Assembly (NCBI RefSeq): GCF_000341285.1
Contig: NW_005178470.1
Location: forward strand, 179,358-243,357
Source of the DNA: Galdieria sulphuraria
Lineage: Eukaryota > Rhodophyta > Bangiophyceae > Galdieriales > Galdieriaceae
Reading direction: 5' to 3'
DNA: 64,000 nucleotides
The notes under the pieces: generated by a model
What the model was told of the DNA's origin: nothing
Seen by the model: the letters and a program-made list of their open reading frames with translations, nothing else
Database searches by the model: none
Part shown: positions 11,647 to 22,361 of the stretch, one piece after another
Numbering within the stretch: the stretch's first letter is position 1
Layout of the letters: each line of letters opens with the position of its first letter
Made by a program: the position numbers and the translations under genes

Positions 11647-13869
11647 TTACTCCGAAATCCCAAGGGAAGGAAAATTCTCCAAGACCTCCTTTGCCCCTTG
11701 AGTGTTAGCCTTTTGCAAAATATTCACGAGACTAGCACGAAGCTGAAGAGATAGTTCTCGACAGAGACCTTCAAGGTAAAGATGATGTTTGGACAGAGCC
11801 CAGTTCACTTCAAAAGCAGCAAGTTCCTTTCCGGTGTTGGATAATACCGAACAGAACAACTTCCGTTTTTCTACGTCATGAAAATCAAACAAACCTTCTT
11901 CCTTCGAGTTATCCTCTATTAAACAGTGATAGTAGCGATGGCGAGTTCTCTCCAGCTTTATTTGTAGCTCGCTGTCCAATCTTTCTGCTCGTTGTTGAAA
12001 GTGCGTTTGGATACGTTCGAAATCAGACACAACACTGTCCTTTGCTTGTTCTGACAACCCAACAGAATCCTGTAAAGCTAAAGCCAAAACTCTCTGAGCC
12101 TTGAAATAATAGCGTTGTAAGGTGTTCTTCCTTTGTCTATATAAGCGGATAAACATACCTCAATCAATCCATCGTACAAAGCTAGGCGAGTACGGAAAGG
12201 AATGAGTTCCAAAATAGAAACAACATTGTCTCTAGTAAAGCACGATTGAGGACCTTCAAAGCACGCGACAGCAGGATTTGATGTTTCTGGCGGGGCTTGC
12301 ATACGAAGCATAGCACTGTCTATCTCAGTGATTCTCCACATTCGAACAATTTTATCGGAAAAAGTTGCTATGATCAATAATGCATCAAGATCCGCAACTA
12401 TACTGCTTACTGCCGCTCGTCTATTTTTGGAGCGCTCATGAAGTTTTCGAACAAGTTGAAACTCTAGTCTTGAAAGTGACATTACCACAAGACGATAAAG
12501 GTCAACCTGGCCTTCCGAACCCCCCACTAGAAAATGCAAATCTTGCCTTTTCACCACATCATCTTCTGATGAAATATCTATATCCTTCAAATGAAACAAA
12601 ACGGTGGGAACATAATGTAAACGTTTTCTTGCCATACAACGTCCACTAATGGTTTCCGTCACTGATAGCATACTATCACGCCCAACACTCAACAAAATCA
12701 GGCCATCCAATAAAGTGGCTAGGCCAGTAACAGGTCCTGAGTGTGCTGCAACACATGGTGAAGTCCACTGTCGAGTGACGTTGATAGCCTCCGGAGTAAC
12801 CTTCTGCATTGGCATAGAAAACAGCAACAGCTGCATCATGTAAGCCATCTGATGACAACATTTCATTCGGAAGAGAAGCGACCGAAACGGCTGTTATGGT
12901 TGGCTTCAACATTAAAGGAAGGTTTCCTAAACTCGGTTCATATGTTTCAGTAAGAAGAATGGTATCCATTGCCTTTCCCTCTGCGTCTTCGACAGCATCA
13001 AAATGCCAAATTCTAATGCAACCATCAGCACAACCACTGATGAGAAAATCCTTATAAAAACTGATAGAGACACTTCGTTGAGAACTTGGTAGTTGACTTC
13101 TCTTTTCTACAGAACTACGTGAACTGTCTTTTGACCTAAAAGTCGCAAGACAAGAGTTTCTACTCTCCACACCCATGCTGCCACTACTACAGCAATATGA
13201 ACGAAGTGAGCCGTCCTCATGTGCAACAACAACTTCGTCTAAATGTTCGATATAGCACGCCGTGATAGCTGGTATAACCTGAGGACCACCAATACCACCA
13301 ACATGTGTAAATCTTTTGGGCGCTTTGACATCGTCAGCACTCTCCGCAACTATCGAAGGATCTTCCCAAGCAACAGGTAAACGAATATCAAGGATCTTGT
13401 TGCAATAACTGTCAAAGGTTTCGATAGTTTTGGAAGTGATGAAGAATATATTTCCCGTGTTACGTTGACAAAACGCATATAGAGGATGACCTCCAGTAAT
13501 CCGAAACTGTCTCAAGAGCTTGAAGGAATCTGACCATAAAGGAAATCCTTCTACTGACTTGGAGCGTCTGATCTGACAAGAAGCAACGTCAAATTTGGCG
13601 GTATTCCTTTGAGGAGAACCAGACAAGTCTTCACCTTCAGCAACTAGGTCTCCGTCCTTTTTCACCAAGTCTTTCGCATATTCCAGTTTTGACCCGAGAG
13701 TTTTTTTTGCACTAGAAATAAACGTAAAGAAAGGTGCATACCTTGCTTTCTCGGAGTGAGGTGAACCTTTGGAATGATTGGTGGAAGGCGCCAATAATTT
13801 CGAACCAGAACGTTCCTCTTCTTCTCTTTCAGAATAAACCGCATTAGATTTTGAGCCACTAGCTTCCAT
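11647..13869 (-). CDS. WD40-repeat protein with C-terminal helical region, function unknown
   Basis: Spliced frame of roughly 700 residues. The N-terminus is polar and basic. The middle shows degenerate WD40 blades such as ISGCADGCIRIWHF, LHFLVGGSEGQVDLYRL and LIIATFSDKIVRMWRI, so a beta-propeller of about seven blades is likely. The last 150 residues are charged and helical (coiled-coil-like). Two introns are clear. One at 12746-12800 (55 nt, phase 1) joins YANAE to HSGPVTGL. Another follows YDGLIE (donor GTATGT) and joins AQRVLAL. The start ATG at 13869 (MEASGSKS) is the first in frame. I do not recognise an orthologue. A Rab3GAP2-like propeller was considered but the match is too weak to claim. 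Confidence 0.75.
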
Positions 13870-14497
13870 TCTTGCAACCTTAAAGATCCACTTTCTCTAC
13901 AATCAGAAAGCGACTGCTTCAAAATCCCCCTTCAAGCGGTCCTTTTTGAAACATCTTCCCCATTTCGCCAAGAATTCTAGGTTTACTATGAATTCAGAAG
14001 AAATCCAGTAAAAATGTATATGACTATTTTGCCTACATTTGTCATTTCAAGGTAAGGCTTAAACTCTGACATATAAGCTTCAACTAATTGAAATTCTTGC
14101 TATTCCTTTTTCTTCTAATACTATAATTAACCCACGTTGAGAAACATTTGAAGTTTGAGAACTATCTGCAATTTCGCCATCAACAATGTCCAAATAAGAG
14201 AATAACTTTGTAGCGATACAGATGAAACCTTACTACATTCCTTTTAGACTTTTTCGTTTCAAAGGTACTTCCTAGAAATGTCACTTCCGAGTTGCAATGT
14301 ATGTGTGAAAACAAGCTATTTATTTTCGACATAGAACGACCTATTGAAAGCTTTCGCAACTACTTTTAGAAGTACGGTTGGTTTTATATTCTATAATATT
14401 ATCTTTATTGTTACTTTATTATACGATGGGCGTCAATTATTTATAAAGTCGATAAGATTCTTATTAGTTTCCAAACCACAATACCAAGTGAGTCAAA
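13870..14497. other. Divergent intergenic region between the WD40 and GT31 genes
   Basis: About 630 bp shared upstream of two divergent genes, AT-rich with no convincing independent coding frame. A donor-like GTGAGT at 14489 and an acceptor-like CAG 45 nt later suggest that the GT31 transcript may carry a leader intron containing the A10 run, in which case translation would begin at the ATG at 14540. Confidence 0.5.
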
Positions 14498-15448
14498 ATG
14501 TGCCAAAAAAAAAAGTTGCAAGGCGCCAAAACAGGAATTATGCGCCACTGGCATTATTCTATTTGGGTAATTTTGGTGTTGCTTTTATGGAATATCTCTT
14601 TGCTTTCCCGCCCCAAAAAGTTCATTTTTATAGCAATAGGAAGCGCTCCAGAAAATAGGAATAGGAGAGATGCCTGTAGAAGGAGTTGGCTTTCTTGGAG
14701 ATGCCCCACCGTTGCATATCGATTTTTTACGGAACTGAATACGGCCAACAGGGAACAGTCTGTTTCTCTGAACGTGGAACGTCAAACTTTACGTGATATC
14801 GAATTTCAACCGTTTCCTCAAGGTAGACAAGTAATGCAAGGAGCAAGGTTTCTCTATCAAGCCGCCTGGGCTTTAGGCCACTACGAGTTTGATTTTTACT
14901 TGAAGACAGATGACGATGTACTTCTTTGTATTCAAAAGTTGCAGCACTTGTTGAGTGAAAAGAGGAACAAATTTTTTTGGGGAAAATATTGGTGCAAGCA
15001 GGATCGAAGTTATCCAGATGAAAGCTTTCTGTTGTTCTCTACTGATCTCTTACGTTTTCTGGTAAAAAACCGGGAATTTCTGTTGTTCGATGAGGAAGTT
15101 TCTATGGCATGGAATTTTGGATTCTTGTCGAGGTTTTTAAATATTAGCATTTTTGATGATAGGACCTGCATCGATTCACAGCAAGGATACCTAACATATT
15201 TTATGCATCAACCTGGATTCAACTTTACGAGGCAGATAAGTTCTGACCTTTCATTTTGCGATAAATACTTATTTTCACATCATGTTGAGTCAACGATCGA
15301 TATGCGTATTTTTAAGGAAAGCTCAATCATACCTCCTTCTCATCGGATAATGATACAGCATCCACGTGATACTTGCGGGACAAATTATTCTATTATTCCT
15401 TGTAGAAAATCTCGTAAGCTACCTAGCATACAGATTCGTACAGTTTAG
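14498..15448 (+). CDS. Type II membrane glycosyltransferase, GT31 (beta-1,3-galactosyltransferase) type
   Basis: A short basic N-terminus is followed by one membrane segment (YSIWVILVLLLWNISLL), then a lumenal domain. This is the usual Golgi type II layout. The domain begins with FIAIGSAPENRNRRDACRRSW, close to the GT31 opening (I.S.p.N..rR.aiR.TW). It contains the metal-binding DDD in YLKTDDDVLL and later a possible base region FDEEVSMAWNFGF. Such enzymes transfer galactose or GlcNAc to glycans. Length 316 aa is normal for the family. The start is ATG 14498 or, if a 5' leader intron is used, ATG 14540 (MRHWHYSIW). The acceptor specificity cannot be told. Confidence 0.75.
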   Translation: MCQKKKLQGAKTGIMRHWHYSIWVILVLLLWNISLLSRPKKFIFIAIGSAPENRNRRDACRRSWLSWRCPTVAYRFFTELNTANREQSVSLNVERQTLRDIEFQPFPQGRQVMQGARFLYQAAWALGHYEFDFYLKTDDDVLLCIQKLQHLLSEKRNKFFWGKYWCKQDRSYPDESFLLFSTDLLRFLVKNREFLLFDEEVSMAWNFGFLSRFLNISIFDDRTCIDSQQGYLTYFMHQPGFNFTRQISSDLSFCDKYLFSHHVESTIDMRIFKESSIIPPSHRIMIQHPRDTCGTNYSIIPCRKSRKLPSIQIRTV

Positions 15449-15665
15449 GATGGTTAGGCATTTTTGATCTGCTGTTGGATTCCTAAGACTCCTGAGTTTT
15501 AACATGAGAATATTTGATTCATAAAGACCATCTCTCATTGAGATGAGAGTCCTTCTGAGTGTTGAGTAAACATTTAGATAAATTTCAAGCAAGTAAGATA
15601 GCCTCTGAAGAAGATTTTTATGATCTAAACTTTAGTGGCATTCTTAATGATATGTTAGTTTATAG

Positions 15666-15875
15666 CCTCCAGATACCACTATCATTGTCTCTGAAAAAAT
15701 TTTCAAGAATGATTTCCAATACAACTCTCGTAGTCGGGATAACATTCTTCGAGCTCTAAACAATGTTTGGAGACCAGGTTTTTGGTCATTTCACCACTCG
15801 ACTCCTTTAGAATGCGATATTCGTCATCTTAAATTAGAAACCAGTTCTTCTCAAACATACTACTTTGCAAACTAA
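15666..15875 (+). other. Possible orphan exon or gene relic
   Basis: The 600-bp gap between the GT31 gene and panC contains one coding-like stretch. After an acceptor-like TTTATAG at 15665 a frame runs 70 codons to TAA at 15873, with a balanced composition (for example WRPGFWSFHHSTPLECDIRH). I could not find a start codon or a preceding exon with matching phase. A GTAAGA donor at 15594 opens a 73-nt possible intron, but the frame before it has no ATG. It may be the last exon of an unannotated small gene or a remnant. The rest of 15449-16049 shows nothing I can support. Confidence 0.2.
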
Positions 15876-16049
15876 TCATGTCATGTTAACATGGCCATTT
15901 GAGGTGCTTTGGCTTTAAAGAAACAACATCATGAGTCACCTTTTCATTAGGCAAAATGAGTAAAAGAAATTCAATGGTCTGATTTAGTTTCAAAGAATTC
16001 AAGAGACCGCCTTTTTGGTAACTTCAGCAGAACGACGCATAAGAGCCAT

Positions 16050-17369
<1,320 letters not shown>

Positions 17370-17394
17370 CTGTTTTCTACTACATTTAAATACA

Positions 17395-17595
17395 ATGTTG
17401 CTACAAGATAAGCATCACATTCTTTTGGATAGAAATGAGCTTCCCAGTTTCCGCGCCAAATTCTGGGAGATTCTTATCATTTGGCGGTTATTGGGCGAAT
17501 TTGAAAATCAACGTGGCATTTCTCAACTCGTTCCGGAAGTCAGCAAAGGGTTTGAAGAAAGAGAACAATATGCACATGAAAACAACTTAGCTTGA
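17395..17595 (+). CDS. Short open frame of unknown status, 66 codons
   Basis: An ATG-started frame directly after panC and before the ABC-like gene. A second frame of the same strand is also open over most of it, so the coding frame is not certain. No family recognised. It could be a 5' exon of the ABC-like gene or noncoding. Just after it the 11-mer TTAGCTTGAAA occurs twice (17588 and 17603). Between here and 17809 two further frames look weakly coding, and the true N-terminus of the ABC-like protein may involve them. Confidence 0.2.
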   Translation: MLLQDKHHILLDRNELPSFRAKFWEILIIWRLLGEFENQRGISQLVPEVSKGFEEREQYAHENNLA

Positions 17596-17809
17596 AAATA
17601 GTTAGCTTGAAACTTGAAATGAAAGACCGCACTCCTTCCACTGTTTCACCGAAAAGACCAAAACCTATAGGACACAAGCCTTTGTTCTTATCGCAAACTT
17701 TAGAATCACTCTCTTTTCAAACAGTCAATTTCCAGACCTGTCTCCAAGACTACCTCATCTCTTCAATGATCTTATTTTGGGAGAAGAGCACGGTTCACAG
17801 GGAGCACCA

Positions 17810-19960
17810 ATGTCTCCTCCTAAACAAGAAGCCTCAAAATCTACTGCTGACGAAATGTTTGGCTTCCATAGCATCTTTCAAGGGGATAATGAAACGAGTC
17901 TACAAACCAATCTTACGAAAACTCAACCGGAGAAACCTGTAGATTCTGATACTCAGCATTTGCCTGACTTGGACAGTAACGATACAGTCCAAGAAGTGCA
18001 GAGTCTCGAAGATAAATTTATTAGCACTTTATTTTTTGGAATGTCACTCGGTACATTCAGCACTCGCTATAGACTAACCAAACTTCACTGGATCAAATAC
18101 TTTTTAGGAGACGGAAGGTATTTATTGGGTGGAGTAGTTCTGTCCATAGTTTATGGAATGTTACTGCCCGTGTTTGCTCTGTTGATTGGTAGAATATTGA
18201 ACTATTACTTTGAGTTGGCTGATGGCACTCGTCTGTCGAATGCATCGTATGAAGATTCCATCCTTATTCCTTTCTTTCTTTTAGGTGGTGTCGCGTGGTT
18301 CCTCAACTTTGGACAGAATTGCATGTGGTACCGACTTGGTATGAAGCAGACATATCTAGTTCGGAAAAGAGCTCTTTACATACTTATGGATATGCCGACT
18401 CATCGAAAGGAATTTGCGTTGAGCATGCTTCGTGAGAAACACTTGACTGAAGAGGATTCGCCAGCTTTTAGAATGATGGAGGATTTTGGCAACTTTTTTT
18501 ATTATGGCTCGGAAATGGTTTGCGCTCTAGTAATTGCTTTTGTTGGCAGCTGGCAGCTGACGCTACTCTTGTGTGGCTCTGGTCTGCTTTTAGTCGGCAC
18601 TGGCATATTCGAGATAAAGATGCTAGAACAGTCTTTGCAACGAACTCGTACTCAAACTGAAGTAGAAAGTCATGAGAAACGTATCTTGGATAGTCTCCCA
18701 TTGATTCACGAATGTAATACAGAACGCGAAGAATATCAAGTCTATTGCCAACTTTTAGATGATTTCTTCCTTGAAAATCTTAAAAGAAGAAGATTATACA
18801 TCGCTTCTGCAAGCGTCTCTGTTTTGCTTGTCACGGAGATTTACATCATTGGCATTTGGTTTAGCGCTTGGCTAGCAGAACAGAAAATGATAAGCAAAGG
18901 GGATATCGTCAGTGTTCTTTTAGCTATTGGATTGGCTGCTGTGGCTATTGTAAGGTCGGTGCGCTTATTCCAGAGCGTTCGTGACTCCCGTTTTCACGTC
19001 GAAGAATTTTTTAGTACGTTTCGTAGAGACAACTCCGAGAATTCATGGTTTAAGAGTCATGCCTTGGTCATTTCTAAACGTCGCCTTCATGGCGAATTAG
19101 AAGTTCAGAATTTGAGGTTTCCAAATGAAAATTGGCAAAGAAGCAAGGGAATGTCCTTTTATGTGAGAAGAGGGGAAATTGTTGCTCTGGTCAGTAGAGA
19201 TTTGGAAGAAGTTCATAAGATAATTGCCATGATTCAACGCAATATTCCTAGTGAATGTGGATTGATTACAATTGATGGCGTTGATATTACGCGGTTCAAT
19301 GGAACCAGTTTCCGTTCCATTGTAGGCAATGTTTGCAATGCGAAAACGTTATTGGAGGGTACAATTGTGGAAAATCTTCAGTATGGGATGCGCGATGTGA
19401 ATTTTAGTGATATTGTTACTGCTGCGCAACAGTCCTACATTCACAAATTTATTCAATCATTGCCACGAGGGTATCAAACCATGATCGGAACTCCCGATAG
19501 TCCTCACTTTCCTGAATGGGCTTATCATCGCTTAGCTTTATGTCGAGTCCTAGTTCGGCAACCTATTGTATTATTGCTTGATGCAAAGACTGTGGAGGCG
19601 TACATATACCACGATGATATTCCTGTAGATGCTTTGAAACAAATAGCAAAGGATCGTACTTGTGTGTTTGTATCCAATAGTGCCCTTGTTGTTCAAGCTG
19701 CAACAAGAATATGTGTATTTAAACATGGCGAAATTATCACACAAGGCAAACATTATGATTTGTTCGAAAATTGTTTGTATTATCGAGATGTTATTACGGA
19801 GGAATCCGAACCTTTCAACAATAGACTTTCTGTTCAAACATCTTCTCAAAATAACAAATCCTCAGAACCCCAAGCCTCGTTACTACATTTTCCGAGTAGC
19901 CTTTCGAGAAGCTCATCTGGCGCACTTGAAATGGACGATATGAACAATGGCATGGTATGA
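17810..19960 (+). CDS. ABC transporter-like protein with inactivated nucleotide-binding domain
   Basis: The layout is that of an ABCB-type half transporter: a polar N-terminus, a membrane domain with about six hydrophobic segments (roughly residues 100-410), then a nucleotide-binding domain. The NBD keeps the fold signals (AAQQSYIHKFIQSLPRGYQTMIGT, RLALCRVLVRQPIVLLLD), but the catalytic motifs are gone. Where Walker A (GxxGxGKS/T) should be it reads VSRDLEEVHKI. The LSGGQ signature reads FPEWAYHR. The glutamate after Walker B is Ala (LLLDAKT). It therefore should not hydrolyse ATP like a normal ABC protein. The frame is uninterrupted for over 700 codons, which argues for a kept function. The first ATG in frame is 17810; upstream frame without ATG suggests a missing 5' exon. 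The apparent stop at 19958 may be inside an intron. Confidence 0.8.
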   Translation: MSPPKQEASKSTADEMFGFHSIFQGDNETSLQTNLTKTQPEKPVDSDTQHLPDLDSNDTVQEVQSLEDKFISTLFFGMSLGTFSTRYRLTKLHWIKYFLGDGRYLLGGVVLSIVYGMLLPVFALLIGRILNYYFELADGTRLSNASYEDSILIPFFLLGGVAWFLNFGQNCMWYRLGMKQTYLVRKRALYILMDMPTHRKEFALSMLREKHLTEEDSPAFRMMEDFGNFFYYGSEMVCALVIAFVGSWQLTLLLCGSGLLLVGTGIFEIKMLEQSLQRTRTQTEVESHEKRILDSLPLIHECNTEREEYQVYCQLLDDFFLENLKRRRLYIASASVSVLLVTEIYIIGIWFSAWLAEQKMISKGDIVSVLLAIGLAAVAIVRSVRLFQSVRDSRFHVEEFFSTFRRDNSENSWFKSHALVISKRRLHGELEVQNLRFPNENWQRSKGMSFYVRRGEIVALVSRDLEEVHKIIAMIQRNIPSECGLITIDGVDITRFNGTSFRSIVGNVCNAKTLLEGTIVENLQYGMRDVNFSDIVTAAQQSYIHKFIQSLPRGYQTMIGTPDSPHFPEWAYHRLALCRVLVRQPIVLLLDAKTVEAYIYHDDIPVDALKQIAKDRTCVFVSNSALVVQAATRICVFKHGEIITQGKHYDLFENCLYYRDVITEESEPFNNRLSVQTSSQNNKSSEPQASLLHFPSSLSRSSSGALEMDDMNNGMV

Positions 19961-19998
19961 TAAGTATCAACAGTGATAACTATCGAGGTTTTAGAAAG

Positions 19999-20614
19999 CG
20001 CATCTTTGCTTGTTTAGTTTGGAATCGAACTGTGAAATTTTTACAAGTAAATGATAACCATTGTATTCTATCTGTTGGTTTCATTGAAGAACAAGAGTTT
20101 TCAAGAAGCCCATCCATGACGACTTTTCAAAAAGGTATATTGACTTGACAACCATATTATTTGTTTGCCTCAACTAGAGAATATCCATTTCTGAAAAGTA
20201 AAAAAGGGTCATTTCAAGTCGGCCGTAGGGAATATATCCCTTTCTCCAAAACCTACGAAAGTATGAAACGAATGGAAGATAATGGAAAAGTGAACACAAA
20301 CATCATCTCTCAACAAGCATTAGGGAAAACATCTTGTGCAAAAACTTGTCGTTTCTCTTTTTAAGAACGGTGGATGGGTAGTCATAGTATTACTCATCCT
20401 GCTAGTCACAGTTTCTAGAGTCATTTTGTAACACAAAAAAGAGAGAAAAAGTAGTTTATGAGAAGTTGTTTTTTAGGAAAAGGACGTGTTGACTATCCCT
20501 ACTCGTATAGACGATAAGTATATGGAGGAGGAGTTGTCACAATTGATTTATGAAAATGACTGTAGTCCCTGGGTTGGTTATGCTTTTTTTCTGTACGTAT
20601 TTATTGCCTTTTGA
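19999..20614 (+). CDS. Possible downstream exons of the ABC-like gene, or a separate small membrane protein
   Basis: A 44-nt GT-AG intron (19955-19998, donor GTATGA, phase 0) would splice the ABC-like frame past its stop into an open frame. That frame then continues across a 45-nt intron (20135-20179) and a 76-nt intron (20290-20365, acceptor after a strong pyrimidine tract) into a clear membrane segment (NGGWVVIVLLILLVTVSRVI). A last exon from 20477 reads EKDVLTIPTRIDDKYMEEEL and ends with a second hydrophobic stretch (VGYAFFLYVFIAF) at TGA 20612; its donor is weak. Alternatively, an ATG at 19957 starts an independent protein of about 120 aa ending at 20364. The composition is protein-like in all pieces, but the model is unproven. 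Confidence 0.4.
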
Positions 20615-20675
20615 AATAAGGAACATTGATTGGTTTGGAATATGTACAGAATGATGGCGTGGAATAGGAGTTGAG

Positions 20676-20722
20676 AGGCATCGGATGAAAGAGACTTTAA
20701 CCCTTCATAACATCCAATGCCT
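20676..20722. repeat. Inverted repeat, 12-bp arms with one mismatch
   Basis: AGGCATCGGATG (20676-20687) and CATCCAATGCCT (20711-20722) pair at 11 of 12 positions around a 23-nt loop. It lies in the 400-bp space (20615-21013) between the convergent ABC-like and glyoxalase genes, where no coding is seen. A second inverted pair, ATGATTCCAT (20908-20917) and ATGGAATCAT (20961-20970), follows. It could be an RNA hairpin or chance. Confidence 0.5.
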
Positions 20723-21013
20723 AGAAAATATATTTTTCATATAGGATCCCCATATCCATGATATAGTGCATCATAAACTGAAAAAAGAAAGTGGGTATAA
20801 TGATTATCACGATAAACACTTAAATGGAAGTTATAGAAGGATAACAAACCCTAAAAAATAGGACTTGTGGTGCTTATCCGGTACAAACTTCCTAGAGAAA
20901 ACGAGGAATGATTCCATCTTACTACTTGTTCTCAAGATATGATAGTATACAAAGTGAAGCATGGAATCATGACAAATAGATCCACATGATAACAACAAGA
21001 TGACGCATTTTTA

Positions 21014-22314
21014 TCACAATGGTTTGCTATAAGGTTTTTCAGGTCCCGAAGAACTACGCTTGATCAATTCCACCCAATATCTAATAAGTGATAATGTCAA
21101 ATATATATATATATATATATATATATACTTTTCTACAAAACCTACCCATCGGGATCGGCAACAAATGCAATCTCTCCCACATCCTATATTCAAAATAGAT
21201 TCATCTCATTCTTCTTCCATTTATCTATCTCAACTTACTTGAAAAGGACCTGGTTTTCGAACAATCTTGTATCCTGCCCTTTCTACATTTTCACAAGCAC
21301 GATAGATATCTAGTAACCAATCCATCAAAAATAAACCCTAAATAATCCCAAGACTTTCTCTAACCATCCACTGTCAAACCAATATGACCAAATCCTCGAG
21401 GATCGACATTTCCATTATGATATATTACGCTATTATCAGATTCCGTTCCCCACTTGTGTTCCAATACCATTTTGGGGAATCGGGTACGAAGAAGAAACTC
21501 TAAACGTTCTTTGTCATCAGAAAAAGAGACTGGAATGGAGCTATCGGTGTATCCATAATAATAGTGGGTTATCTTATCATCTGAATAATCGATACGACAA
21601 AGCAACTTCATTCCCAACCCATTTTCATAAAATGATTGACTTTGAATAGGATCTTTGATACGGAACATAGTCTAGATACATATGTGTATACATAATACAT
21701 AAAGAATGAAAAGGAAGACTTACATGAGACAATACCGGATCTCTTCCAATAAGTGTTTGTTCCCCAGAAAAAGTGGGTGAATTTCTCGACATCAACTGAA
21801 TCCAATAGCCATCGGGATCAGCAACATAAGCAACGGGTGCATTCTATATAACCCAGTTGGAAGGGTTAAAAGTGTGTTGCCAACTTACCTTCGATTCACT
21901 TGTTGTGATGACTGCTACATTATGCTTCTTTAAAGCTTCTACTGCTTGATGTACGTCATCCACTATAAAGCCAATGTAACCAAACCCTTTAGGTTCTTTG
22001 TTACCGTTGTGATAACAAAAATGGGGATCCTTTTCTGTACCCCAGTTATGAGTCAGTTCCAAGGTAGGGTAAGGAACATTCCATAACCACTGAGCACGTT
22101 GTGTTTGTGATTGTTCCATAGAAGGTGGTGTGTCTTGAGTATACGCAAAGAAATAGAGTGAAAACGTGAGACTGGGAAAGTCCAACCGAGTCAACAATTT
22201 CATTCCTAGTTTGTTTTCATAAAAGTCTTTGCTCTTTTCAGGGTCTTTGATGCGAATCATAGTTTGAGCAAATACAGGGTTCCTTCCTATCAAAGCCAGT
22301 TGTGGTGAAGTCAT
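21014..22314 (-). CDS. Glyoxalase I (lactoylglutathione lyase), two-domain form
   Basis: Isomerises the hemithioacetal of methylglyoxal and glutathione to S-lactoylglutathione. Two tandem glyoxalase domains are visible. The first starts TMIRIKDPEKSKDFYENKLGM and ends VAYVADPDGYWIQL. The second repeats it as MFRIKDPIQSQSFYENGLGM and ends FVADPDGYWVELIKR. Both have the GxGHIGL/GFGYIGF turn with the metal-ligand region and ELTHNWG/LEHKWG. Six exons join through about 45-60 nt GT-AG introns; the tail is spliced across an intron holding a TA microsatellite, ending at TGA 21014. The two-domain form is known from plants and yeast. No transit peptide at the ATG 22314, so cytosolic (inference). Confidence 0.93.
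21101..21127. repeat. (AT)13 microsatellite in a glyoxalase I intron
   Basis: Uninterrupted AT dinucleotide run lying inside the last intron of the glyoxalase gene, between ADPDG and YWVEL. Likely length-variable. Confidence 0.9.
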
Positions 22315-22361
22315 AGTGGTTGAAGAAATGGAGTCGAAATGTTACAAGTTTGTTATGATTG
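22315..22361. promoter_or_regulatory. 47-bp divergent promoter region of glyoxalase I and signal peptidase I
   Basis: Only 47 bp separate the two divergent start codons, so both promoters and both leaders must overlap here or reach into the opposite gene. No TATA box is evident. Confidence 0.5.

Noticed and set aside
12740-12810. Apparent frameshift in the WD40 gene
   Set aside because: A 55-nt GT-AG intron at 12746-12800 with phase 1 restores the frame and a normal WD40 blade.
11647-13869. Calling the WD40 gene Rab3GAP2
   Set aside because: Only weak resemblance of the propeller; size and C-terminus do not fit.
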